In this document: piece by piece, positions 9,401 through 17,087 of the stretch
How positions within the stretch are numbered: position 1 is the stretch's first letter
Layout: each line of letters opens with the position of its first letter
Source of the DNA: Microbacterium sp. CPCC 204701
GTDB taxonomy: Bacteria > Actinomycetota > Actinomycetes > Actinomycetales > Microbacteriaceae
Assembly (NCBI RefSeq): GCF_004010105.1
Contig: NZ_RRYE01000004.1
Coordinates: forward strand, 1-52,649
DNA: 52,649 bases
Direction: 5' to 3'
Program-made: the position numbers and the translations under genes
The notes under the pieces: generated by a model
Databases searched by the model: none
Seen by the model: only the letters and a program-made list of their open reading frames with translations
What the model was told of the DNA's origin: nothing

Positions 9401-9441
9401 GAATCGACACCCCGCTTCCAGCGCTCGAGGCCACCGCGCAT
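6430..9441 (-). CDS. MobF-family (TraA/TrwC-like) relaxase-helicase
   Basis: A 1003-aa two-domain transfer protein expected to nick oriT and unwind the transferred strand. The N-terminus MRGGL and the N-terminal domain match actinobacterial TraA relaxases. The metal-binding histidine triad is clear at H177, H179, H181 (DPHVHRH). The helicase half has Walker A GPAGAGKTT at 487-495 and a DEAG Walker B (VVVDEAGMVDL) about 90 residues later, with later SF1 motifs such as STVHGIQGET and GLYVGMTRGR. A coiled C-terminus follows. The place where TraA homologues carry a YY pair reads CDSHL here (residues 29-33). The only tyrosines in the first 60 residues are Y23 and Y45. A ParB-like/helicase operon lies 88 bases upstream on the same strand. 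Confidence 0.88.
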   Translation of the reverse strand: MRGGLERWKRGVDSQGVRQAMAYAFKGSCDSHLRMATGADALADYSAVDAAHVTRFTVQDGTIVTDPLDAEGLRRWVDGHDPLTNDPRGRELRSPNADLILDGTINAPKSYSIAALINADLAAEFEALQDRLRTRIIMTWQRELNARRGAGGCIRESLQQIEVVELRHRRSRALDPHVHRHLWLNVKVLGQDGKWSNVDSRVAMKLHTLINAEGELAARTDPEWIAALARNGYTLGDHGEIAQLTHAVRPLSRRSNQIEANRAKLLLDWRQAHPGQHPNHDVLQHIDRLAWAKNRPNKAGVVDESEWAELICDELRAIDADILSTRPAVRHSAVAIADIDRELLAARAIVDADTRSTACGGRFSSYDVRAGATRAVAASGVAARREDLQELIDDVLARSLAHTVDLLEEGEERPKHIKAFMASSTAGLKIELAARFDAITCAGVSLRRSTILDIADRVLDSELSLDEAQAAAAAAIGGTDRLVAVTGPAGAGKTTMLRVARLALELQRRQLVVVAPTKKAASVAGREIGAPASSLHALLADHGWRWSRNEAGAEVWSRLEVGEIDPHTGRVYAGPRRFNLRRGDRVVVDEAGMVDLHTANALATIAAESGAGIAMVGDHLQAMPVGHAGAMACMTRRATAVVELTAVHRFRDPSYAALTLRMREPASKDHALAVAVDLDQRGHIHRVTDAAHARDVMVEAYFRWAASRKRVALVTSTNDEADAINEAIQERRIELGQLSQVRLAVGQGEQRLLEGDVVQTRLNDRATDVENRALWTIRRIGTDALALVALGDSGDVRRVSLDYAAEHVHLAYASTVHGIQGETTDASIVGPAVDASGLYVGMTRGRLHNEAIAIARTPDAAREQIADSMMRGVVEVTIEDSMRAARRELGRAARVTLDRVTENLASMDSALRAIRKTLRDLDAHLASEEARVHGRAAWTAEHDRVVGLRDSLATRYMSDVSRYKDLMRRWEAADVAPGAARGRLAAAAPIIESESDRGAMIRP

Positions 9442-9528
9442 GGGTTCAGAGTACGCCGCTCAGGTCTAACTAGCGAGTGCTTACACAGAAAGTGCCTGCG
9501 TGCATTGCTATTCGCAATTGACGCCTGC

Positions 9529-11934
9529 TCACTCGCGTCGCGGCGACATCGCCTCTATCGGGGCATCAGTACTTGATAATCGGAGGCGAGCGAGGTCGAG
9601 CGCCTGCGTCTCCCAGGTGGAAGCAGGAAGGAACTGGGCAAAGTGGTCAACCACGACGGCTGCCACCGGCACCGCCGGCAGCCCGCTACGCCAGGCATGA
9701 ACCACTGCAAGATGATCCGCGAGCGACGTGCCACTCAGCCGATCCAGCAGGTCTCCTCGCGCGGCTCGCGTCCACACCGCCTGGCTGTCGCTCAGAAGGT
9801 AAGCAATAGAGCCCGCCAGGGGGAGCCGCACGCGGAGTGCGACAGCCCATGCGCGGGGCTCTGCAACATAGGCGGAGATGACATCATCACGATTGACCGC
9901 GTCCTCCAGGAACCTCTGAAGTTCGACGGGAACCGATGGGCGATAGCGCAACGTGGCATAACGCAGCCACGTTGTATGAGTACCGACTCGGTAAGGCCGC
10001 GATGCTCGCCCTGGGTAGTCGCGACCATGGATCTCTTTGCGCGCGTACTCGGCCGCGTTGATCAGATCCATGTAGGACTTCCAAATGCTGCCGGGCGCCG
10101 AGTCAGGGACGAGGGAGCGACCTAGGTACTGCTGAGCTTCCCGGATGTCCTCTTGACGAAGCGAAAGGTCATTGAAGATGTTTACGAATCGTGCGGACTC
10201 GTCACCGTCCACGAGAATGGCGTTCCACGATGCCAACTGCGAGAAACTGGACACCGCGCCATAGAAGTTGATTCCCGCGAACATGACGCGAACATCCGTG
10301 CCAACTTCCACAGCGAGGAGCTGATCACTGATGCGCTTCCTGACAGGATCCGGGACGTTGGCTTCATCGAGGAGCCGCTCAACTTGCACACTGAGTTCGC
10401 GCACATCGGCGTACTCGAGGTCAACGAGTTCCGGACGAAGTTCGTCGGAGATCTCTTGATACAGCCATCGCTGGTCGAAGTAGTACTGGAGGGCGGACTC
10501 CCGGAGTTGAACTACGTGAGCACGCCGCTTCCCAGGCGCCCAGCGGAGTGCGCGGCCCGCCACCTGCATCAAATGCGCAATGCTAGTTGACGGGTAGGTC
10601 ACAACCGCAGCGTCAATCGAGGGATCGTCATACCCTTCGCCGACGAGGCTTGCTGTGGCGATCAGAATGCCGGAGGGACTACCTGCACTCTCATCAAGCG
10701 CGTCGGACGCGTCGAGCGCCCCATAGCTGTTCCGCCCTCCATGCACGAACGCCACATCCTCAACAGCGAGTGGGTGACCAGGGCGGGCGTCCAACAGCTC
10801 CACCACTGCCTCATGAAGGCGCTCCGCCCGGTCCTGCATCGAAACTGCCACTAGCACCTTGCCGAAGTCCTGCTCGGTGCGGTCGAGCAGATAGTCCGCG
10901 AGTTCTGTCAGACCTTCGGAGGTGGACCAATCGAGGCCAGTCATGTCGAGCGGTGGATCGAACACTGGCTCGATGACGCAGTTCCGCTCGAACAATTCGC
11001 GGTAGGTGATGGCGAACGCGACATGGTCGATGCCGATGGGCAGGTTGTCGGCCCGAACTGGGGTGGCAGTGAGTAGTAGTGCCGGAGCCTCCGATGTGAA
11101 GATGGCCTCGTAAGACGGGGCCGCCGCATGGTGTGCCTCGTCGACGACGATGATGCTGACTTCGCCCTGCAGTTCCTGAAGGGTTCCCGCAAGGTCACCG
11201 ATCATGACGAACTTTATCCGCGATTCGAAGATCGCTGCTGCGTCATCTGGGAGGTGGCCTCGCTCCTTCAGCAACTGTTGCAGGCTCCGGCGAGCCTGCC
11301 TCGCCAGCCCGCGACGGTGCGTGACCCAGATAGCCGTCTTGCCAGCTTGATCGTTTCGGGCGAGTCGCTCGAGGATTACGCGCAGACCGAGACGAGTCTT
11401 TCCACCACCGGTAGGAACGATGAGTCCAACACGGCGCTCCGGTTCGCTCGAAACGGCATCAAGAACGCGCGATACAGCGACATCCTGCCAAGACCAGTCA
11501 GGCGCCCCCGACGAGAACTCCGCGGTCCCCGAGACAGGCTCCGCTAGCCGGGAAGGGAGTGATCGACGGACAACGGCCGCGGGGACTCCGAGGCTGGCGG
11601 AAAGCGTGGAAACTAGATCTTCACCCGAGGGCACAGCAGACGCCGCAGCAGCGATACGCTCATCCAGATCGACATAGCCTGCGGCATTAGATGCGTTACC
11701 GGCATCGAGACCAGCGAGGCCTGCCTCCAGTGCTCCGAGAGTGACGTCGGTGATAGTTCGCGACACGTCCTCCGCGAGCAGTCCATGAATGCGATTGGGG
11801 TAGATCCGTTGCCCCGATACGGCCGATAGTTCCTCAGCGAGTGCGTTGACGCTGCCGTAGCCCCTCAGATGGGTCACGAGGTCGTCGACTACACGTTGAA
11901 CACGTTCCTCGGAAAGATGGTGCCGCTTGGCCAC
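9529..11934 (-). CDS. DEAD/DEAH-box SF2 helicase
   Basis: An 801-aa superfamily 2 helicase. Residues 1-140 form a helical N-terminal region of unknown type. The motor has motif I PTGGGKT (174-180), motif II DEAH (265-268), motif III LLTATPVRA, and motif VI MQVAGRALRWAPGKR, which is the form seen in type III restriction R subunits and UvrB-like/COG1061 helicases. The remaining 300 residues are unassigned, with no obvious nuclease motif. The GTG start overlaps the upstream ParB-like stop by one base (TAGTG), so the two are co-translated. Pairing of a ParB/Srx protein with a helicase suggests DNA defence or DNA modification, but I do not know a named system with exactly this pair. Confidence 0.8.
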   Translation of the reverse strand: MAKRHHLSEERVQRVVDDLVTHLRGYGSVNALAEELSAVSGQRIYPNRIHGLLAEDVSRTITDVTLGALEAGLAGLDAGNASNAAGYVDLDERIAAAASAVPSGEDLVSTLSASLGVPAAVVRRSLPSRLAEPVSGTAEFSSGAPDWSWQDVAVSRVLDAVSSEPERRVGLIVPTGGGKTRLGLRVILERLARNDQAGKTAIWVTHRRGLARQARRSLQQLLKERGHLPDDAAAIFESRIKFVMIGDLAGTLQELQGEVSIIVVDEAHHAAAPSYEAIFTSEAPALLLTATPVRADNLPIGIDHVAFAITYRELFERNCVIEPVFDPPLDMTGLDWSTSEGLTELADYLLDRTEQDFGKVLVAVSMQDRAERLHEAVVELLDARPGHPLAVEDVAFVHGGRNSYGALDASDALDESAGSPSGILIATASLVGEGYDDPSIDAAVVTYPSTSIAHLMQVAGRALRWAPGKRRAHVVQLRESALQYYFDQRWLYQEISDELRPELVDLEYADVRELSVQVERLLDEANVPDPVRKRISDQLLAVEVGTDVRVMFAGINFYGAVSSFSQLASWNAILVDGDESARFVNIFNDLSLRQEDIREAQQYLGRSLVPDSAPGSIWKSYMDLINAAEYARKEIHGRDYPGRASRPYRVGTHTTWLRYATLRYRPSVPVELQRFLEDAVNRDDVISAYVAEPRAWAVALRVRLPLAGSIAYLLSDSQAVWTRAARGDLLDRLSGTSLADHLAVVHAWRSGLPAVPVAAVVVDHFAQFLPASTWETQALDLARLRLSSTDAPIEAMSPRRE

Positions 11935-13196
11935 TACGCCCCCGTCGCGTCGATCATCTTGATGAACATGTCCGACTGATCGCGCAGACGCTCCAATTGA
12001 ACCCGCAGAGCCGTCCCCTCGGTGGCGAGCTTCTCCGCCGTGAGTTCAGCAAGCCTCTTGAGAAGGTCGTCAATAATCGCTTGCGGCTTGCGCTTCGCCT
12101 TGTGGCTAAGCCACTCCGCCTCGATCTCCGCCATCGGGCGCGCAGTGTCCGGAGCAGCTACATCGAAGTTCGCCGCGAAGTCCGTGCCGTTCTGCTGGTC
12201 GTACTTGTGCATGTCGTCCCAGACCTTCACATTCTCGTGCCTAAAGAAGACATTGGGGTTATCGTCTGCCGATCGACCGCGTGGCATCTTGAAGGTCCAG
12301 TCGAACAGCACCTTCTCACTCTCAGGACTGAGGTGGCGGTCGTCCTCCCCGAGGCCGAGCTGTTCACGGATCCACGGCTTACGACTGATCAGTTCGAACA
12401 GGTAGTAGTCCGTCTTCGAGAACGACTCACCCTCGGGCAGTTCATCCTCGTACTCAGCCTTGAAATGTCCAAACCAACTCGCGGCCTTGAGTTGCCGCTT
12501 CAGCGATGTCGCAGTGAGCGACGCTTCCCCTGCGACGAGGCGGATCACGGCAGCGTCCCAGAACCTGCCAGTGTCCGCTCCGTGCTTGTCTTCGAAGAGC
12601 TGCTCATAACGCTCGAGCAACCAGAGGTCCTCAGCGTAGTTGCCCCAGCCCTTGGCGCCGATGATGTGCCGCACAGCGAGGATGCGCGGCAACTTCCTCA
12701 GCAACTCATCCGCTGAGTCAGCATCGATCGGCACAACTGTCAGTTCGTCGGTATCTGCCTTTATCTGGCGGATCTGAGCGACCAAATTGCGCTGAACCTT
12801 GAGTTCCTCCGCAGGGTAAGTGGATGCGCGCTTCTCCATCCGCTCGAGCTTCTTAACCTGCTTGTCCAGTTCGACGGTTCTGATCTTGTAGAGCGAAAGC
12901 AGTCGTCGATTTCCCTCGACCACGACATGCCGCCCCAGGCCGTCGTCTGGGTGATCCCAAGTGATGATGTTGTCGATGGGCATCCACCCCTGGCCCAGGA
13001 CTGCCTGAATGACCTCATCAGTCTCGAAGCTTGGTTCGCCGAGCACAGTCATGATCTGCGTGCGCAGCCCTTCGTCGAACAACTTTTCCGCATCGTGGTA
13101 GCCGGGCTTCTCCGCGACGGCGAGACGTGGGTTATTCGGATCCGGAAACAGGTCATCGAAGGGAACCTTGATATCCGGCAGAAGGTAGTTCTCCAC
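11934..13196 (-). CDS. ParB/Srx-fold N-terminal domain protein
   Basis: A 420-aa protein. The first 110 residues look like the ParB/sulfiredoxin nucleotide-binding fold: FDDLFPDPNNPRL near residues 13-25 and the core VVEGNRRLLSL around 92-102, where GNRR replaces the GxRR/GERR of partition ParB. A central helical bundle follows, with a possible coiled coil at about 330-410 (DDLLKRLAELTAEKL). The usual ParB DNA-binding HTH is not visible. ParB/Srx domains are CTPases in ParB and ATPases in DndB-like and DpdB-like proteins. The GTG start has GGAGG at good spacing, and a set of inverted repeats lies upstream. Confidence 0.65.
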   Translation of the reverse strand: MENYLLPDIKVPFDDLFPDPNNPRLAVAEKPGYHDAEKLFDEGLRTQIMTVLGEPSFETDEVIQAVLGQGWMPIDNIITWDHPDDGLGRHVVVEGNRRLLSLYKIRTVELDKQVKKLERMEKRASTYPAEELKVQRNLVAQIRQIKADTDELTVVPIDADSADELLRKLPRILAVRHIIGAKGWGNYAEDLWLLERYEQLFEDKHGADTGRFWDAAVIRLVAGEASLTATSLKRQLKAASWFGHFKAEYEDELPEGESFSKTDYYLFELISRKPWIREQLGLGEDDRHLSPESEKVLFDWTFKMPRGRSADDNPNVFFRHENVKVWDDMHKYDQQNGTDFAANFDVAAPDTARPMAEIEAEWLSHKAKRKPQAIIDDLLKRLAELTAEKLATEGTALRVQLERLRDQSDMFIKMIDATGA

Positions 13197-13222
13197 AGTA
13201 AGCCTCCGAGATCGGCGCGAGT

Positions 13223-13290
13223 GAACAGGCAGGCTGTTCTATATCTGCGGAACAACATACCAGAGTGTTCCACATTCGTGGAACACTCTG
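13223..13290. promoter_or_regulatory. Inverted-repeat operator cluster upstream of the ParB-like/helicase operon
   Basis: A perfect palindrome with 13-bp arms and a 4-bp centre spans 13261-13290 (TGTTCCAC/GTGGAACA core). Two shorter repeats of the same TGTTC/GAACA words lie toward the gene: 13223-13239 (GAACAG...CTGTTC) and 13235-13254 (TGTTC...GAACA). On the minus strand a TATAGA-like -10 sits inside the second. Binding here would block the promoter of the operon that starts at 13196. The long palindrome has no T-run, so an operator is more likely than a terminator. Confidence 0.55.
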
Positions 13291-13299
13291 GTTGTTGGA

Positions 13300-13868
13300 T
13301 GGAGTGCACAGACGGTGGCGCACCAGTTCCCGGGCGGTTCCAGGACTTCGATCCGCACCCGGAGGACCGGACCGTGTGATGCTGCGGGCGCTGGAACTGC
13401 AGATCGCTGTGCTGCGCCGTGCTCGAAGCCGAGCACGCCGTCGTCGGCGCCGTGAAGTGCGCCGCATGGCCCCGCACTGGCCCCGAGACCGCGTCGGCGA
13501 GGTGCTCCGCACCAGCGGCTAACCCGCCCGGCAGGGGTCCGCCGGCCTGGCGTCCCAACTCCGATCGCAGCGCGATTAACCCCCAATGCAAGGAGCGAGG
13601 CAAGGAGCGGCCTGGCGACTTTGGGCGCTGGGATGCTCGCTTACTGAGGAGTGGATTCTCGTGCCAGCCCGCTTCCGCCCACTTGCGCAGCGCGGTTGTC
13701 GAACCTGAGGTGCGCCGCTGCTTAGCACCAAGCGCCCTCGCGGCGTCGTCACTGTCCGAACCGGGTTCCGTCAGCGCACTGCGCCCAGACCGCTCGTGGG
13801 CTCACGTGTTGATCTTGAAGCAGCCGGCCAGTGAAGCAGTCGAGCACTGACGGGCCCACCAAGGGGGT
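13300..13868. other. Gene-free spacer
   Basis: About 570 GC-rich bases between the ParB-like operon and the end of the preQ0 operon. Several open frames exist, but all have arginine/alanine/proline-rich shadow-like composition and none has a convincing start with a ribosome-binding site. I see no RNA gene or repeat here. It is likely a joint between two separately acquired blocks. Confidence 0.5.
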
Positions 13869-14459
13869 CTACTCGACGGCGCTGCCTATGGGAAGGCTGT
13901 CGCGAAGCAGGTGCCGCTCTCGGCGGACGCGAAGGAGTGCTCGTACGGCAACGTAGATCCCGAGCGGCACGATCGTCGCCCAGAGGATCTTGCCGACCAT
14001 CTGGCCAACGATGCTCTCGAACATGAGCGGGAACCCAGCGATCCAAAGGAAGAGCACCGTGTCGACCGGCGCCGACACACAGTTCGAGATCAGAGCGGCG
14101 CGAACGAAGCCCCGAGGCCGGATCCACAGGAACACCAGCATGTCAGCGAGCTCGGCGACGAGGAAAGCCACCGCGGACGCCATCGCGAGCGCAGGGGTCG
14201 CGAGGAACCACGACAGGATGACCCCCACCGCGATGCCGAGCAGCACGCCCCTAACGCCGAGGTAGGTATGCACGAAGTCCCGCGATAGTAGCGCGAAGCC
14301 AGCAGCGTACGTTCCGGCGGTAACCACAAGGCCAAAACCGACCGGAACGAGGCCGAAGTGGGCCGACAGGATGTTCGCCGCCACAATCGCCCCGATGTAG
14401 ACGAAGAGCGCAATAGCGCCCTTGATCAGGTTTCGACGGTCAGGGGCTTCGGGACTCAT
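13869..14459 (-). CDS. VUT-family (YhhQ-like) preQ0/queuosine-precursor transporter
   Basis: A 196-aa integral membrane protein with about six hydrophobic helices and the hallmarks of the YhhQ/VUT (DUF165) family: a first helix ending AANILS, a TAGTYAAGFALLSRDFVH segment, and a SNCVSAPVDTVLFL motif in the fifth helix. YhhQ imports preQ0 and related 7-deazaguanines in E. coli. As the last gene of an operon otherwise making preQ0, it probably salvages preQ0 from outside. The ATG overlaps the folE2 stop by four bases. Import is inferred from family and context; export cannot be ruled out. Confidence 0.82.
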   Translation of the reverse strand: MSPEAPDRRNLIKGAIALFVYIGAIVAANILSAHFGLVPVGFGLVVTAGTYAAGFALLSRDFVHTYLGVRGVLLGIAVGVILSWFLATPALAMASAVAFLVAELADMLVFLWIRPRGFVRAALISNCVSAPVDTVLFLWIAGFPLMFESIVGQMVGKILWATIVPLGIYVAVRALLRVRRERHLLRDSLPIGSAVE

Positions 14460-15280
14460 GAGGTTTCCTGCTTGCTGGTGTTAGGCGCCCACGACAGAGA
14501 GGCAATCGCGTCGTGGCTGTGGATGCTCTCGAAGTTGCGGACATGGATCGAGTGCCTGAGCCCGCGAGCACGGCATGTCGATGAGAGTTCTCGGACCATG
14601 TCCTCGACAAACGCGGGATGGTCGTATGCCTCCATCGTGATCCATCTCTCATCGGGTCGCTTGATCACCGGATAGATGGGGCAGGAGCCAACCTGGCGCG
14701 CGAGCGAGAACATCTCGCTGAGAGTCAGCGGGTAGAGGTCATTCTGACCACCGGTGATCGATAGCGTCACCGCGCTCCGCTGATTGTGGGCGCCGTAGTC
14801 GCTGATCGCCTTGCTGCAAGGGCACAAGCTCGTCACGTGGGTCGTTAGCGTCGTGGTCATTGCGGCCGACTCGGCCGATCCCTCGACGGAGAAGTTTACG
14901 TCGGCCGCCTGCCAGGCCAGCACGTCAGACACAGGTGCGCGAACCTCGAACGAGACGGGCAGATCGAACGAGATGCGTGCGCTCGCAGCGCCGAGCCGGT
15001 TGGCCGCACCAGCCACCAGCGCAGCCGCTCCCCTGGGGTCGAACTCACGCAACTCCGCGGCAATGGTTTCGACCATTCGGCTCATGTGGGTACCGCGGCG
15101 ATCCGAGTCGAGTGTCACCACGAACTCGGCCGAACCCACGCCGGCAGCATCCACCTCGCCGTCCGTGATCCGGATCGGGGTACGAACGCCGGTCACCCCC
15201 ACCGAGTCGAGGGCGATGCCGCGAGGGTCCTGCTGGTTCTGGATGTCGGGCAGAGCCTGCGTCATCTCCGGCAGCATCAT
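14456..15280 (-). CDS. folE2: GTP cyclohydrolase FolE2 (type IB)
   Basis: A 274-aa type IB GTP cyclohydrolase converting GTP to dihydroneopterin triphosphate, the first step to preQ0. The N-terminal signature LPDIQNQQDPRGIALDSVGV and the active-site CPCSKAIS-x-YGAHNQRS segment are typical of FolE2 rather than FolE. The ATG at 15280 forms an ATGA overlap with queD. The frame stays open to 15580 but that extension lies inside queD, so it is rejected. FolE2 enzymes work without strict zinc dependence. The gene gives the island its own feed into the deazaguanine pathway, separate from host folate synthesis. Confidence 0.93.
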   Translation of the reverse strand: MMLPEMTQALPDIQNQQDPRGIALDSVGVTGVRTPIRITDGEVDAAGVGSAEFVVTLDSDRRGTHMSRMVETIAAELREFDPRGAAALVAGAANRLGAASARISFDLPVSFEVRAPVSDVLAWQAADVNFSVEGSAESAAMTTTLTTHVTSLCPCSKAISDYGAHNQRSAVTLSITGGQNDLYPLTLSEMFSLARQVGSCPIYPVIKRPDERWITMEAYDHPAFVEDMVRELSSTCRARGLRHSIHVRNFESIHSHDAIASLSWAPNTSKQETS

Positions 15281-15660
15281 TCGCCTCCGTTCGATTGGCC
15301 ACGATAGGTGCACCGCGAGCGCGGCGTCTCGCTCACAACGATCGTGTGAAGGAGTGGAAGTTCGCCACTGAGTCGCTCCCACAACCAACGAGCCAGGTGC
15401 TCGCTTGTCGGGTTCTCGAGACCGTCGATCTCGTTGAGGAGGCGATGATCGAGTTGCTTGCCGATGGGAGCGAATGCCGCCGACAGATCGCCGAAGTCCT
15501 GGACGAAGCCCGTGTCCTCGTCGACGGCACCGCGTACCTGCACCTCGACCGTGTAGGAGTGCCCGTGCATGCGACCACACTTGTGTCCCTCGGGGACATT
15601 TGGCAGGTAGTGCGCAGACTCGAAAGAGAACTGTCGCGCCAACTCGGCGTAGAAGGTCAT
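15277..15660 (-). CDS. queD: 6-carboxytetrahydropterin synthase QueD
   Basis: A 127-aa member of the PTPS/QueD family that turns dihydroneopterin triphosphate into 6-carboxy-tetrahydropterin. The zinc histidines are visible in FSFESAHYL and MHGHSY, the catalytic cysteine in HKCGRMHGH, and LDHRLLNE carries the conserved Asp-His pair. The start chosen (MTFYAEL) makes an ATGA overlap with the queE stop; the 15702 start would intrude further into queE. Length is normal for QueD. Confidence 0.93.
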   Translation of the reverse strand: MTFYAELARQFSFESAHYLPNVPEGHKCGRMHGHSYTVEVQVRGAVDEDTGFVQDFGDLSAAFAPIGKQLDHRLLNEIDGLENPTSEHLARWLWERLSGELPLLHTIVVSETPRSRCTYRGQSNGGE

Positions 15661-16292
15661 GCGATTCCTAGGTACTTGTGTGTCTGCAGGCTGAGTTGCC
15701 ACGTCGGGTGGTTTAGGCAGTAGTCGACGGCGAGTGCGGTGTTCGCCGCGGCATCGGGGCCGTCCATCGGTTGAACACGAAACGTGCCGAACTCCAGGTG
15801 TTCGAAACTCGCGGGGTCAACACCCTTCTGCGGATAGACGAACTTGAGCTCATCACCCTGCTTCACAACCAGTTCCGAGCCGATCTTTGGGCTCACACAG
15901 AGCCAGTCGATTCCTGCTGGCGGTACCCGGGTGCCGTTGGTCTCGACCGCGACGTAGAAGCCGCGGCGGTGGAGTGCTTCAATGGCGGGCTCGTCGAGTT
16001 GCAGCAGTGGCTCGCCGCCCGTACAGACGACCATTCGATTCGACGTCCACCCGGACGGCCACGCGGCCTCAACTGCGTCGGCGAGGTCTTCTGGTGTGGC
16101 GAAGTTGCCGCCACCCGGGCCGTCAGTCCCGACGAAGTCCGTGTCGCAGAACTGACAGATGGCACGCGGACGATCTCGCTCGCGCCCGGTCCAGAGGTTG
16201 CAAAGGCTGAACCTGCAAAAGACAGCGGGGCGCCCGGCGTGTGTTCCCTCTCCCTGAAGGGTGTAGAAGATTTCCTTGACCTTGTAGGACAT
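15657..16292 (-). CDS. queE: 7-carboxy-7-deazaguanine synthase QueE
   Basis: A 211-aa radical SAM enzyme that contracts carboxytetrahydropterin to 7-carboxy-7-deazaguanine. The N-terminal YTLQGEGTHAGRPA motif is diagnostic. The Fe-S cysteines are C31, C46 and C49, a C-x14-C-x2-C arrangement characteristic of one QueE subfamily in place of the usual CxxxCxxC. The GGEPLLQ motif follows. The ATG of MSYKVKEI overlaps the queC stop by one base (TAATG). Upstream in-frame Met codons lie in queC and are rejected. Confidence 0.93.
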   Translation of the reverse strand: MSYKVKEIFYTLQGEGTHAGRPAVFCRFSLCNLWTGRERDRPRAICQFCDTDFVGTDGPGGGNFATPEDLADAVEAAWPSGWTSNRMVVCTGGEPLLQLDEPAIEALHRRGFYVAVETNGTRVPPAGIDWLCVSPKIGSELVVKQGDELKFVYPQKGVDPASFEHLEFGTFRVQPMDGPDAAANTALAVDYCLNHPTWQLSLQTHKYLGIA

Positions 16293-16987
16293 TAGGCCGC
16301 TTGGTAGGCGACCGGGTCGCTCGCCCCAGCCTCCTGGAATCCTCGAATGCGCAGCAGGCAGGAATCGCAGTGCCCGCATGATCGGCCGGATTCGTCGGGG
16401 TCGTAGCAGGACAACGTCAGTGAGTAATCGACGCCGAGTTCGGTGCCCGCCCGGACGATGTCTGCCTTCGTCATGGAGATCAGCGGGGCGTGGATCTTCA
16501 GACGCGCGCCCTCAACGCCGGCGCGAGTGGCGAGGTTCGCCATGGTCTCATACGCCTCGATGTACTCCGGCCGACAGTCGGGGTAGCCGGAGTAGTCAAG
16601 TGCGTTGACCCCGATAAAGATGTCAGCTGCACCCACAACCTCGGCGAATGCGAGGGCGAAGGAAAGGAAGATCGTGTTTCGTGCCGGCACGTACGTGACC
16701 GGAATCTCCTCTGCGGCGAGTTCCTCGGCGCTGTCATGCTTGGGCACGTCGGTCTCGGAGGTGAGCGCCGACCCTCCAAACGTCCTCAAGTCGATGTCGC
16801 AGACGACGTGTTGCGCAATGCCCTGTGCTTGCGCGACGCGCTTTGCCGCTTCGAGCTCCACGACGTGGCGCTGACCGTACCGGAAGCTCAGGGCGTACGG
16901 TTCGTAGCCCTGGCTCTTTGCGATGGCGAGAACCGTCGTGGAGTCGAGGCCACCGCTGAGGAGAACAACTGCCTTGCGCTGGGACAT
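16292..16987 (-). CDS. queC: 7-cyano-7-deazaguanine (preQ0) synthase QueC
   Basis: A 231-aa PP-loop ATPase that converts CDG to preQ0 with ammonia and ATP. The PP-loop SGGLDS sits at residues 11-16. The middle has FRYGQRH and [15 protein letters not shown], and the C-terminus has the zinc site [10 protein letters not shown] preceded by another Cys in LSCYDPDE. The ATG at 16987 is preceded by GGAGG at ideal spacing; the longer frame to 17323 crosses the divergent promoter and is rejected. First gene of the operon queC-queE-queD-folE2-transporter. No QueF is present, so the pathway stops at preQ0, the substrate expected for DpdA. Confidence 0.95.
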   Translation of the reverse strand: MSQRKAVVLLSGGLDSTTVLAIAKSQGYEPYALSFRYGQRHVVELEAAKRVAQAQGIAQHVVCDIDLRTFGGSALTSETDVPKHDSAEELAAEEIPVTYVPARNTIFLSFALAFAEVVGAADIFIGVNALDYSGYPDCRPEYIEAYETMANLATRAGVEGARLKIHAPLISMTKADIVRAGTELGVDYSLTLSCYDPDESGRSCGHCDSCLLRIRGFQEAGASDPVAYQAA

Positions 16988-17087
16988 GTGAGCCTCCGCC
17001 CTTTCTGAGGATTGCACGCACCGCAATGATAGACGGAAACTGCGGGGTGCAGTAGCATCGAAACACACGCAGTTAGGTGGTGTCACG
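16988..17087. promoter_or_regulatory. Divergent promoter region between queC and the dpd modification operon
   Basis: A 100-base gap separates the two divergent operons. It contains two short inverted repeats, ATTGC-x7-GCAAT (17011-17027) and ACTGC-x5-GCAGT (17039-17053), and AT-richer hexamers (TGATAG, TAGCAT) that could serve as -10 boxes in either direction. The repeats could be operators that co-regulate preQ0 supply and DNA insertion. I see no preQ1-type riboswitch fold here. Confidence 0.4.

Noticed and set aside
13419-13850. Open frames in the spacer before the preQ0 operon
   Set aside because: Arg/Ala/Pro-rich composition typical of GC-rich shadow frames, and no start signal.
16988-17087. 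preQ1-type riboswitch upstream of queC
   Set aside because: No pseudoknot-forming C-rich/A-rich aptamer pattern could be recognised; only short inverted repeats.
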